Under the pieces are notes generated by a model. It was given only the letters and a program-made list of their open reading frames with translations. It searched no databases and was not told where the DNA came from. The translations under genes and the position numbers were made by a program. From the NCBI GenBank assembly GCA_020746105.1, contig CM036658.1:35581004-35645003 (forward strand): a DNA stretch of 64,000 bases, given 5' to 3'. This DNA comes from Trogon surrucura (taxonomy: Eukaryota > Chordata > Aves > Trogoniformes > Trogonidae). Positions 37,285 to 48,705 of this stretch are shown here, one piece after another. Numbering within the stretch: the first letter of the stretch is position 1; each line of letters starts with the position of its first letter.

Positions 37285-37950
37285 GCATAACTTCCCCTTG
37301 GTGAAGCCATGTTGACTGTCTCTAATAACCCTCTTATCCTTGATATGCCTTGTGATGGCACCAAGGATAAGTCGTTCCATCACTTTCCCAGGGATGGAGG
37401 TGAGGCTGACCAGTCTATAATTACCCGGGTCCTCCTTCTTGCCCTTTTTGAAGACTGGAGTGACATTTGCTTTCCTCCAGTCATCAGGCACCTCTCCCAT
37501 TTCCCAAGACTTGGCAAAGATGATGGAGAGTCGTCTAGCAATGACTTCCGACAGCTCCCTCAGCAACCGTGGATGCATCCCATCTGGACCCATGGATTTA
37601 TGGACGTCCAGATTGCTTAATTGGTCCCTAACCCAGTCCTTATTGACTAAAGTAAACTCCTCCACTGCCCTGACTTCATCTAGGTTCTCAGGGGAACGGG
37701 GTTCCTCAGGACAGTCTCCGGCAGAGTAGACAGAGACAAAGAAGGCATTCAGTAATTCTGTCTTGTCTGATCTTCTGTCACCAGGGCACCCACCTCATTG
37801 ATCAGTGGGCCTAAATTGCCTCTGGTGTTAGTTTGATCTGCCACATATTTGAAAAAGCTCTTCCTGTTGTCCTTGACCCCTCTCACCAGGTTTAATTCTA
37901 AGGAGGCCGTAGCTATCCTAGCCGCCTTCCTACATCCTCTAACAGAAGCT

Positions 37951-40900
37951 TTTACTCCAGGCACATAAACCAATATAGTCAGGACAAAACCAAACATTTT
38001 AGGTAAATTCTTGTCATTTAGTACTTCAGGTTTTAAAACATGATTTTGCAAACACAAGCTGCTTGAATAATGGACTAAATTGAATTAAAAATATTTAGTC
38101 AGAAATATTGACATGCAACTCATTCACTTTTAGCTGTAAACACTGACTAATCCAAGCCAGCTTGAAGATCTAGGATTCAATGTTGTTGTACAAGAGGAAC
38201 AAGCAGAAATTCACTACAATATGGATGTTTTTCATCTGTAGTCTCATTGAACAAATTTTTTTTCCACATATGCAGAATTTTTTGCTTTGCACAAGCAGTA
38301 TTGCCCTGTCAGTTTTACGACTGCAGTCAAGTACATATAGGTTATTCTTTGCTTTACGTGACCTGATAACTGCACTCATTTCTATTGACTGAATGTGATT
38401 CGTTAGGAGACTCTCTTCGGAATCTCTTAAATCTATTTGCGCTCAGTTTGATACTGTGACAGTATAAATCAGGATCTCTAAACTAGACAAAAACCCTGTT
38501 AACAGCAGGGATTCCCTTGGTATTAGTTTACCTAATGTAAATAAACTAAAGAAAGACAAATGAGAGCTTTTATGTTCATAAAGCAGAACAGGCATGAATT
38601 CGAGTAAGACTTTGGTACTATAAATCGTTCACGCCTATGCACTCTTATATTACTTGTTCTTTTTGATTAATTTCTTTATGCTTTGATATGGCTTCAAATC
38701 TGTGCTTAAACTTGGAATGCATATAAAAGCATAGTAAAGTCATGATTTCTATTTTTCAACCTGGTTTATAATAAAATATAGTAAGCACAATTTCAGACTT
38801 TTTAACAGAAAAGAATTTTCTTGTCTGCTGGAAGATGGCATGATTGTGACTTATGCGTCCTCTAAATTTGCTTTCTTCTGAACTTGGGCAGAACTACATT
38901 ACTCTGTGTGTAAATGACTGGGCAAAATTCATATTTTAGTTCTTTTTCAGTTTCTTAATGAATAAACAAGAAGCAAGATTGAAAGTAAGGTTAACACTGT
39001 ATAACTAAAGGAAAAAAATGAATTACCTTAACATAATTGTGAAATTAATTGTGACGTTATCAAATGCTTTGAAATGCTAAAATGGAAGTTGTTGGGTACA
39101 GCGTACACACACGTTTCCACACGGACACACACATGCAAATGTAAAAAAATCTCGCTATGCATAAGACAGATTGTGCATAAGATTGAGACCCATGTTCCTA
39201 TAATTACCTTTTAGCACACCACAGAGTAATGTAATATGCATTCTCCACTACCTTGTTAACAAAATTAAACTCACCACAATTTTGTTGTTACCTTGAACAC
39301 CTACTTTATTTTCCAAAATAGAATCTTAAAGGCAAGAAAAAGTTTGACATTATCATAGTGATAAATAGAGAGTAAGGGTACTTTCAGAAGCGATCCATGT
39401 CTGTCTTCTTGAACATGTTCCTTGTTTTTATTGTCTACTCAACATTACTGGCTACAATCCTGAAAGAGCACATGAGTCATTATCAAGTAATTTTAAAACG
39501 CTAGCTGTATCAGTGAATAATACATATTCATTGGTTTGCTTTAATAATTTTTATCAATACTTTCATGTGATTTTAGCACACAAATTATTTCTTATTATAG
39601 TTGTAATTTTTTTCATATCGGGAGTGCTTTATGTATAACTAATCATTAAAATTTCACATGCTTAAAATGGGGCTGGATAAAGTAGTTAAATCTACATGTT
39701 AACAGTCTGCATCAATATTGTCAGTTTATAGATAAGGCATGATGGTTTTCTGCTGCTATAAATAAATCCTTGGAGTAGACTTTTAAATGTTTGCCTTTAC
39801 ATTTCATGTTAGTTTAACTTTAAAATAGGATGATGGGTGATTATTTGTCTATAACATTTACAGTTGAAAAATACGGAATTACTGTAGGACCTTGTAAGTC
39901 AACCCATAGTTTAATTGGATCAAACAAATTTCTCATGAGTTTTGTCTTAAAAACCTTTCAAGAGATGTATAATGAAGAAAAATAGCGTGCTTTGTGTTGT
40001 ACAGCAGATGCAAAGTAGTTTTCTACAAAACATTTAATATAGATATTTCCTGCACAATATATTGTGACAGCACAATATATTTACAACAAATGATGCTCTT
40101 CGAATGTAACATTTAATATTTGACAAGAATTTAAAATAATGAGTTCAATTTTCTATTCAAACTAATTTTAATTCTTTTTACAGTATGGTGGGTTTTAAAA
40201 CAGAAGATATATTTCTCTAGGTTGGTGTGCTCCACAGAAGTACTAACTCTTCATTTCAGATTTCCAGAAAGGAATTTGAGAGTACATCAAGATAACTACT
40301 TTTCTTGCTCCAGTTTCGGTATTGCTGAGAGTTGTAGAAGTATGTGTAGAGTTACATAGCAAAGATGAGGTAATCACTAGCTATTCTATGCGACTGTTTT
40401 CTTAAAATGTCTAAATTTTGAATGCGCTTATTTCTAGAAATATCTGAGCAGTATCTCCCTGCTCTTTTTATCTAATTCCTAACCATATTTGGGTTTATTT
40501 GCCAAGCTGGAAACTGGGTATCTATATAGCTTAGCACCTGATATATCAAAGTGCTGAATGTCACTAGTCTGATTTCCAGACTAAACTACAGGCTAGAGAG
40601 GCGTATTGTGGAGTATTAAAAAATACCTGTCAATATTTTTTTTGGCTTCTAGCATTATTTCTCTTTCCTTAGGTCACTCTGAACTGAAAAATAATGAGCA
40701 GGTGTCTTGTAAGCCTTATTTAATTAGGTAATTACAACTTTGAAAAACCTGAAACAAGGTTAAATTAAAGTATTTGGAGAAAATCAGAACACATTCATAT
40801 AATGTTGCTACATGTTAATTTCTCCTAATTCTATCTAGTATACAGTGTCTTCTCTCACACAGAAGAAACCTTGCCAATTCATTTTGTTAATCCTTTCATT

Positions 40901-41023
40901 TATTAATCTTCAAATAATGTTGTTGCTATTTCTATTGCATTCAGTGAGTACTGAATATATATTTTTAGTGAGAGCAAGTTTTACTAAGTGTAACTGTTCT
41001 TGGAAAATACATGCTATATTGTA
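37951..41023. other. Unique AT-rich DNA, no gene seen
   Basis: No repeats or exons were recognised. A small CACACA-rich patch lies near 39100-39136. Confidence 0.5.
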
Positions 41024-42736
41024 TTTTTCAAATACGTGGCAGATAAAACTAACACCAGAAGCAATGTAGGCCCACTGATGAATGAGGTGGGTGCCTTGGT
41101 GACACATGATACAGAGAAGGCAGAGTTACTGAATGCCTTCTTTGCCTCTGTCTACTCTGCCGGAGGCTGTCCTGAGGAGCCCCATTCCCCTGAGGCCCCA
41201 GAGGAAGTCAGGGTAGTGGAGGAGTTTGCTTTAGTCGATGAGGACTGGGTTAGGGACCAATTAAGCAATCTGGACATCCATAAATCCATGGGTCCAGACG
41301 GGATGCATCCACGGTTGCTGAGGGAGCTGGCTGATGTCATTGCTAGACCACTCTCCATCATCTTTGCCAAGTCTTGGGAGACGGGAGAGGTGCCTGAGGA
41401 CCGGAGGGAAGCAAATGTCACTCCAGTCTTCAAAAAGGGCAAGAAGGAGGACCCGGGTAACTATAGACCAGTCAGCCTCACCTCCATCCCTGGGAAAGTG
41501 ATGGAACGACTTATCCTTGGTGCCATCTCAAGGCATATCAGGGATAAGAGGGTCATTAGAGACAGTCAACATGGCTTCACCAAAGGGAAGTCGTGCTTGA
41601 CTAACCTCATAGCCTTTTATGAGGATATAACAAGGTGGATAGATGATGGCCGAGCGGTGGATGTGGTCTACCTTGACTTCAGTAAAGCATTTGACACAGT
41701 CTCCCACAGCATCCTTGCTGCTAAACTGAGGAAGTGTGGTCTAGACTCTCGGGTAGTGAGGTGGACTGCGAACTGGCTAAGGGGAAGAAGCCAAAGAGTT
41801 GTGGTCAATGGGGCGGAGTCTGGTTGGAGACCTGTATCCAGTGGAGTGCCTCAAGGGTCGGTACTGGGACCAGTATTATTCAATATATTCATCGATGACT
41901 TGGATGAGGGACTAGAGAGTACTATCAGCAAGTTTGCTGATGACACCAAGCTGGGAGGAGTGGCTGACACACCAGCAGGCTGTGCTGCCATCCAGCGAGA
42001 CCTGGACAGGCTGGAGTGTTGGGCGGGGAAAAATTTAATGAAATATAACAAGGGTAAATGTAGGGTCTTGCATCTGGGTAGGAACAACCTCGGGTTCCAG
42101 TATAAGTTGGGGAATGACTTATTAGAGAGTAGTGTAGGGGAAAGGGACCTGGGAGTCTTGGTGGACAGCAGGATGACCATGAGCCAGCACTGTGCCCTTG
42201 TGGCCAGGAAGGCCAATGGCATCCTGGGGTGTATTAGAAGGGGGGTGGTTAGTAGGTCGAGAGAGGTTCTCCTTCCCCTCTACTCTGCCCTGGTGAGACC
42301 CCATCTGGAATACCGTGTCCAGTTCTGGGCCCCTCAGTTCAAGAAAGACAGGGAACTGCTGGAGAGAGTCCAGCACAAGGCAACTAGGATGATTAAGGGA
42401 GTGGAGCATCTCCCTTATGAGAAAAGACTGAAGGAGCTGGGGCTCTTTAGTTTGGAGAAGAGGAGGCTGAGGGGTGACCTCATTAATGTTTACAAATATA
42501 TCAAGGGTGAGTGTCACGAGGATGGAGCCAGGCTCTTCTCGGTGACAACCACTGATAGGACAAGGGGTAATGGGCTGAAACTGGAACATAAGAGGTTCCG
42601 CTTAAACTCGAGAAGAAACTTCTTCTCAGTGAGGGTGACGGAGCCCTGGAACAGGCTGCCCAGGGAGGTTGTGGAGTCTCCTTCTCTGGAGACATTCAAG
42701 ACCTGCCTGGACACGTTCCTGTGTGGCATAGTCTAG
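41000..42736 (+). CDS. CR1 ORF2 fragment: reverse transcriptase plus C-terminal region (578 codons)
   Basis: Target-primed reverse transcriptase, the enzyme that copies CR1 RNA into the nicked chromosome. The first nine or so residues (MENTCYIVF) come from flanking DNA, and CR1 begins at about [10 protein letters not shown]. Landmarks in order are [16 protein letters not shown] (about residue 95), [19 protein letters not shown] (145), [15 protein letters not shown] (catalytic Asp of motif A, about 225), [18 protein letters not shown] (285), FADDTKLGG (catalytic box, about 315) and the C-terminal segment to [14 protein letters not shown]. The endonuclease and ORF1 are missing, so it is not autonomous. 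One residue that is Trp in the sister copy is Arg here (EDRREAN). The frame shows no purifying signal against its sister (20 amino-acid changes to 8 silent ones). The host-derived ATG is probably accidental. Confidence 0.9.
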   Translation: MENTCYIVFFKYVADKTNTRSNVGPLMNEVGALVTHDTEKAELLNAFFASVYSAGGCPEEPHSPEAPEEVRVVEEFALVDEDWVRDQLSNLDIHKSMGPDGMHPRLLRELADVIARPLSIIFAKSWETGEVPEDRREANVTPVFKKGKKEDPGNYRPVSLTSIPGKVMERLILGAISRHIRDKRVIRDSQHGFTKGKSCLTNLIAFYEDITRWIDDGRAVDVVYLDFSKAFDTVSHSILAAKLRKCGLDSRVVRWTANWLRGRSQRVVVNGAESGWRPVSSGVPQGSVLGPVLFNIFIDDLDEGLESTISKFADDTKLGGVADTPAGCAAIQRDLDRLECWAGKNLMKYNKGKCRVLHLGRNNLGFQYKLGNDLLESSVGERDLGVLVDSRMTMSQHCALVARKANGILGCIRRGVVSRSREVLLPLYSALVRPHLEYRVQFWAPQFKKDRELLERVQHKATRMIKGVEHLPYEKRLKELGLFSLEKRRLRGDLINVYKYIKGECHEDGARLFSVTTTDRTRGNGLKLEHKRFRLNSRRNFFSVRVTEPWNRLPREVVESPSLETFKTCLDTFLCGIV

Positions 42737-42826
42737 GCATTCCTGCTCTGGCAGGGGGATTGGACTTGATGATCTTTCGAGGTCCCTTCCAATCCCTAAC
42801 ATTCTATGATTCTATGATTCTATGAT
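41024..42826 (+). mobile_element. CR1: Young CR1 LINE, 5'-truncated, ORF2 3' half open
   Basis: An 1803-bp insertion. It begins at TTTTTCAAATACGTGGCAGA, in the linker before the RT domain, and ends with three ATTCTATG units plus AT. The RT and C-terminal parts of ORF2 are uninterrupted (described as a CDS). The 3' UTR of about 90 bp contains the terminal hairpin. No clear target site duplication was found, which is common for CR1. From 41042 onward it aligns with the copy at 59499 over 1785 bp with no insertion or deletion, so both are late insertions of one subfamily. Confidence 0.97.
42756..42796 (+). other. CR1 3'-terminal hairpin
   Basis: GGGATTGGA at 42756-42764 pairs with TCCAATCCC at 42788-42796, nine perfect base pairs around a 23-base loop, directly before the 8-bp tail. 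Conserved 3' structures of this kind are thought to be what the CR1 reverse transcriptase recognises on its template RNA. The pairing is seen directly; the role is from the family. Confidence 0.8.
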
Positions 42827-43915
42827 TTTACAGCATATTATGAAAGAACTGTAACTGAATTTTAGTCGACAAAATAAAGGAGGAAATTACAGTATAGTAT
42901 GAAATAACTGAAAGGCAACTCGAAGTGACAACAATGAAAAAGAAAATTATAATGGTTACCTTGAAAATCTTCCCATATTTGCATTTTCATTTACTCGGAA
43001 TTTCAATAATTCATTTCTAACTGTTTGAATATATGCATTAATCCCCTCTTACCACTACAAACCTAGGTATCATCTCAGACAGAACGTGAAAAAAACCCAA
43101 TGGTTTTACCCATATTGAGTTCATATTGACTAATGACATTTCCTTACTGAATCATTGCTATCCAAACACATTTATGGAACAGAATGAATTTTCTGTCCAA
43201 TAAGAGTTTTAAGTGTTAAAAAAAATGATAGATCAGAATTGTTCATTTTGTTATTCTTGATATATTTTTACACACATTTTAAACAGAAATTCATTATCCA
43301 GGCCAAATTGGGAAAACTGAGTAATTTAGAACTTCAGAACCACCTTAAAACATTATTAAAATGAGAGTTAAAGGTAGCAAGCATCATTTTCAAGTGACTG
43401 ATACCTAGTCCGAAAATCCTAATTTTCTTTGATAATAGAATAACTGAAATTGTTTTATGATTACCTCTTTTCTCATAAGTTCTGTGATGGTGAAGTCCTA
43501 AAATTTTCAGAGCTATTCTACAGATGTTAGTGTTCATTTTTACCTACTATAATTAGTTATCTCACTGTAATCTTATGTGTAATATTTCAGCTTTATATCC
43601 AAGAAGCATTTTGGTGTGCAGTGGTATGACCAGAAATCCTCATCTCTCCTTTGGATGCACAGACAATATTCAAGGAGAGGGTTGCTCAACAGCAGTCTTT
43701 GTAGCTAACAAAAACATTGCAAATTTTGTTAGTTCTCTTTCCGTGGATTTCCAGCAGGTTCTTATGCTAATTGTTTCAGCAGATGTCCTGGACATATATA
43801 ACCTCCATTCTTGCCATCTGGTGCACAGTTGAATGAAACTGACTTAATTCTGATCATTTTCAGATTCCCCATCTAACAAATGAGGTCTGGAATCATACCT
43901 TTCCCCTATGGAACA

Positions 43916-43933
43916 TTTTTTTTTTTTTTTTTT
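43916..43933 (+). repeat. Poly(T) run of 18
   Basis: Eighteen uninterrupted T's. No associated retroposed gene was recognised. Confidence 0.9.
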
Positions 43934-45191
43934 GTTTACACCTGTGAGACTATGTTGAAGTCAGAAGGACTGCACATTTGAAACTAAAATTGAAATTGCT
44001 TTGGAAAGGTTGTTAAGCAGGTATCTATTCTGAAAGAAGAGCTTCATACCTGGGCCAATAAAGATTGATGAGTCCATGTAACAAAGGCAAACCTGAATTG
44101 TAAACGATTAATCAACCGGATAATTATTGATGTTAAGAATGTATATTCAATTTTTAATTTGAATATTATTATTAAAATTGAGGTAACATTTTTTTTTGTT
44201 TGGAGTAAGCTTTAAGTGTTAAAATACTGCTATCTTGCAGAACACACACTTTCCTTAAAATGTTTTCTCAGGGAATATTATTGGTTCTCCTGTCCTTTAT
44301 TAGATCACTAATTTCAAAGAAAAGTTTGCAAGTCCAATGAATTAATAACTTCTACAATAAGCATGATCATACAAAATACATTTGAATAAATTACGTACAC
44401 AGAATTTCAATTACACTGATTGGTAACCTTAGTAGAATTGTTACATTTAGATAAAAAAACTGAATAAGGAAATATTAACACACAATCTGGGTCCTTTAAC
44501 AAAATAATTTTTACTGTAAAATATGTTATAAATGAGCCTAGAACCTCCTTGGTTTCTCTTATATCAGAATTTCCCCATGAGAGAAGTAAAGAGGACTTGT
44601 GAAAACCAATACAAGACATGTTTTCTCATCACATTCCCTGAGCCATGGTTACAGAATTCATAATAGAGATTAATATGAAACCAAACTAAAATGAACTGTT
44701 TTAATATTTAGTTATTTTATTTTATTAAAGGTTGAAGTAGAGAAATAGAGAGAAATTGAACTAAATTTTAAAATTATAAATAGTGTATGACTTCTTGGTA
44801 TTTTACTGAGGCCTACTGAAAATACTGAGCTTTAGATGGACATCTCAAGGATATTACCATAATTAATGCGAAACTTAGTGGCCATTATTTTCTCTTTGAG
44901 TATTCTCAGGAGAAATATCTCTTGGAGAAGGTTTACTCCTTGCAAGTGTACATCCCAGAATCACATCTCTGTGTGTTGCAAAGAAAGAACCAAGAGCTTA
45001 GTTTTAGTACTTAGTCTGTATGAGTCATAGCACTTAGTTTGACTCATGGGTCTGAACCAGAAAGATTCATCTTGGCCTAGAAGCACGTAGCAGTACAGAT
45101 AATGTTATGATCAAATTTTCTGGTTTCCTATTCTCTCAAGACAGGCTGATATAGGAATTTTTATTATTGTTCTATGCAGCACTTCTTCATC

Positions 45192-45230
45192 AAAGTAAAA
45201 AAGAAAAAAAAAAAGGAAAGAAAAAAGAAT
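45192..45230 (+). repeat. A/G-rich low-complexity tract
   Basis: Almost entirely A and G (AAAAAAGAAAAAAAAAAAGG and similar). It is simple-sequence DNA. Confidence 0.85.
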
Positions 45231-48200
45231 GAAATATTAACAGAGGAAGAAAATAGTCGATGCTCATCCAGTAAGTTTTGAGTCATATTTGCCTTCAACA
45301 TTGGAACTCTTCATGCATCCACTAGTTTGTTACTAGTGTAGCAAAAGAATTTTTTTTAAAGTCAGTTTATGTACAAAAAGTGCTATCATTTACAATCTAT
45401 ATGTTGTACATTTTCTAATACAAAACAGAAATAAAATGTTGAGAAATGCAATAAATGAGATTCATAATACCTTTTTTTTTAATATAGGAATTTTATTAAT
45501 CAGTGTTATCTACTCTAAACCAATTACACTATATAAACTGCATAATAAACACAGTGAATATCTAAAAATTGTAGGGTATAACCATAAAAAAAATAGTTAT
45601 TTATTCCACTTTGCTTTCTCATTTTTAAAGGAGTATTTGGAGGGTGTTATTCTTTCTTCCACTCTCATTAAAAAACTTGATGCGTTCTGCTATTAGAATT
45701 ATGCAGGCAAGTCAATCCATTGCCATCTGGTTTCCCTTTTGTATGGATTGTCTAAGTCCTAGTCTATGTGCAAGACTGAAAGCTGTTTAAATGCATAATA
45801 TACTTTCTTTACAAGAAATACCACCTCCTTTACACACCATTAAGTTTAGGTGTTGACTTTATATGCTATGTACCAATTATTTCTTACCAGGAACAGCAGC
45901 ATAGTTTTTCCATGGAGGAAAACACTTTATCGCAATTTGGTGTTGTCTCAACATATTCCATAAAGACATAGATCATGACAGAACTTACAGATGACTGAGT
46001 ATTTTTATTATATAGTATATGATCTGTGACAAGAGGACAAATGTGACCACTGTCTTCCTATTGGAAATTCGCTGAGGATTTGGACAAGTTATTCTATGAA
46101 GCGTTGTACTGTACTGTAAAGGACAAAAATGTAATGTAATATAATACTAAAATTAATGGGTGAATATTTCTATGGGTGGATGACACTAGCACACTGATAG
46201 ATTTTATTCTATCATATGTGATCTTGCAGACATAGAAAATTTGCACTGATATTAGTGGAAATTTGTCCTGAGTTGTGACTACAGGAAATGGCTTTCTGAG
46301 TGCATAATTAGCACTGAATAATGCAGATTAACATCATAAGTAAATAGAATCAGAATTCACTGCAGTAAATTTGGAATGGTGTCTAGAGCTACATCTTCTT
46401 CACTTAAAAGTGAGTGTCAGAATAGGCCAAAACCATCCAGACAGTTAAACTCTTGTAATAAACCAGTAATAAAAAACCTTTCTGGTTAGAGAAGTACTTT
46501 TTCCTTTGAAAATGATAATACAATATATTTACTACATATATTGCTTTGTTTCAAAATTAATACTTTTTTTTTTTTATTTTAATGGCCAGATTTATAGAAA
46601 TATTGAACTGTTTAAAAACATCCAACTGTTAAAATGTATCTAAAATACTAAGGAACCCAGTAAGTCTTCTGTGACATTAAAGGTTAAGTTTAAATTACAT
46701 AATATACCAAAACTAAGTTTGTTTCGAAAAATGGTCAAAAATACACACAAGTGCCTGTAAATGGCATCTCTTCAGGAACGCTAAACTTTTTGAAAAGTCG
46801 TTTTAGACAATCTGTCATGGAAGCTGGTAAGAATTACAGAATGAGAGAATCCTGCTGATTTCTGTAGTGGATTAGGCCTTTCATTTTGATCTATTTCTGG
46901 GTAATGTATTTATACATGTGGTGTTCAAATATCTGTGTGTTTTTAAAATAACATCAAATGAAACTTGAGGAATTTTGCGAGGTTCAAAATCATGAACATT
47001 TTTTCCGGATTATCATAAATCTTGACATTCTAACAAGTTAGAAAGATGTAAAAATCAAGATTTCTAATCAAATTAACTTCAAAACATTCCCAAAAATTGC
47101 AGTAAAAAGAATTTTACCTTTCTAATTATACAAGATTGAAAATACAGATATATTAAAGAAGTGATTTTGCACGCTTATAGAGGGCACTGTGACTTTATAT
47201 AGAGCATGATCAGACATAAATTGGAAATGTCTTTGGGACCGTTAACTTTCTACCCAGAAAAAAAAATACAGTATTTTCAAAAGCTCAGGAATGAAAAAGC
47301 ATTTGTAAACGAGGAACAATATGAAACTAATAGAAAAAAAAGCCAAACACAAAAGGAACATTTTCTGCTTAAACTGTGAAGAAGAAAGCAACGGGAGAAG
47401 AACCATTCCTGTCCCACTGCAGAGTAGAGGAGAGTACACCATCCTTCCATATGGAGCTACAACATGTTAGAAACATGGAATTTCTGTCTCTCTTGATTCG
47501 GAGACCAGTGGAGTCTGTATTAATTATTTAATTTTCATCCGTCATCATATCACTTTTCTCAAAGCTCATAAAAAACTTGGGATAGTGACTGGTTTCCCTG
47601 TTCGGACGAAACTAAAAAACGCAAGTTAGCTGTGATAATGCAGCAATATTTGCCTACAGGCTTCCATAAGAACATATTAATCCAGTCTCTTAGACTAATG
47701 TTGACCTTATCAGACACTTATACTGGACAGATGACAACTAACTTCCTCCATATAAGGATGACAATTCATCCTTAGCTTATCTTAAATCTTTGGGTCTCGT
47801 CTGCCATAAGCTAACTAAAGACTTCCACAGACTGTGAAATCAATGGACATTCTTCACAAGGGGTGCTTCAAGCAGTTTATCAGCAAATTGAACCAGGCAG
47901 ATTTCAGCAAGTGGGTAAATAGCTCTTTAATGACAATGTGTGAAAAAAAACCCAAAACGCTTTAAGATTGGTAAGTGATATCAATAACAATACTGACAGT
48001 TTTGGAGGGAGGGCAGTGGGGAAGGATTATTTATTAAGAATTACCCAACGTTCTACAAGAACTAGATGAAGATGACTGAACTCCTGAGATTTTTGGATAG
48101 TGTTTCTGTAAATATAATTTGTTTAAAGCTGTTGACTCTAGCCATGAAATGTCAGTGCTTTTGTTTTCAGAAGTTTGTTACTTCAAGCATTTTTAGAGTT

Positions 48201-48342
48201 ATGATGGCATAAGTCTAGATTTTCTTGGAAGAGATGAGGTTGAGTTTCACTGGTGGCATTATCTGGTGAGTTTCACTGTGACACTCAGTGTTAACATTTG
48301 GATTTGTGCTAGACAGTCTTGATTGCATTTTTGTTGTCTGCA

Positions 48343-48705
48343 ATCATAGAATCATAGAATTGTAGAATTATAGAATCATAGAATGTGTTGGGCTGGAAGG
48401 GATCTTTAAAGGTTATTTGGTCCCACCCCCCTACAGTGAGCAGGGATATCTTTAAGTAGATCAGGTTGCTCAGAGCACCATCAAGTCTGACCTTGAATGT
48501 GTCCAGGGATGAATCGTCCACCACCTCTCTGCACAACCTATTCCAGAGTTTCACCACCTTCATAGTAAAGAATTTATTCCTAACATCTAATCTAAATCTA
48601 CGCTGCTTTAGTTCAAAACCATTGCCCCTCATCCTATCGCTACACATCTTTGTAAATAACCCCTCCCCAGGTTTCCTGTAGGTCTCCTTCAAGTATTGGG
48701 AAGAG
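48343..48705 (-). mobile_element. CR1: CR1 LINE, 3'-end fragment
   Basis: The plus strand starts with four to five ATCATAGA-type tail units in reverse complement. Then come a CCCACCCCCCTACAGTGAGC 3' UTR block and antisense ORF2 C-terminus. On the minus strand the protein remnant reads MRGNGFELKQRRFRLDVRNK, KLWNRLCREVVDDSSLDTFK and similar (within 48309-48692). It is truncated at the segment coding for YLKET. It is the same subfamily type as the outer element at 54.2 kb. Confidence 0.94.

Larger units (their letters stand above)
35244..37950 (-). mobile_element. CR1: CR1 LINE, 5'-truncated ORF2 copy split by a solo LTR
   Basis: A minus-strand CR1 of about 1.9 kb once the 799-bp LTR (36481-37279) is discounted. 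Its 3' end is at the left, with an unusual tail of CACAGTAT-like units (35247-35276) in place of ATTCTATG. Going leftward along the element, the ORF2 pieces read [20 protein letters not shown] (37267-37665), then after the [28 protein letters not shown] and FADDIKLGG (36079-36480), then [13 protein letters not shown] (35698-36042) and [20 protein letters not shown] (35490-35762). The RT catalytic Asp (DFSKEFD) and the FADD box are kept, but the frame shifts between pieces. The 5' edge, near TCAGAGGATGTAGG-like wording, is approximate. It is close in wording to the 41 and 59 kb copies but older. Confidence 0.94.
42827..48342. other. Unique AT-rich DNA, no gene seen
   Basis: This is 5.5 kb without CR1 or LTR. 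A run of eighteen T's lies at 43916-43933 and an A/G-rich tract at 45192-45230. No open frame resembles a known protein. Confidence 0.5.

Noticed and set aside
41851-42222. Minus-strand 123-codon frame resembling the one at 35855-36226 (plus)
   Set aside because: Both are the antisense of the same CR1 segment around the FADD box. Similarity between them reflects the repeat, not a gene family.
42122-42729. Minus-strand frames of 155, 71 and 64 codons over the young CR1 (repeated at 60579-61186)
   Set aside because: They are antisense shadows of the CR1 ORF2 C-terminus and recur wherever the element does.
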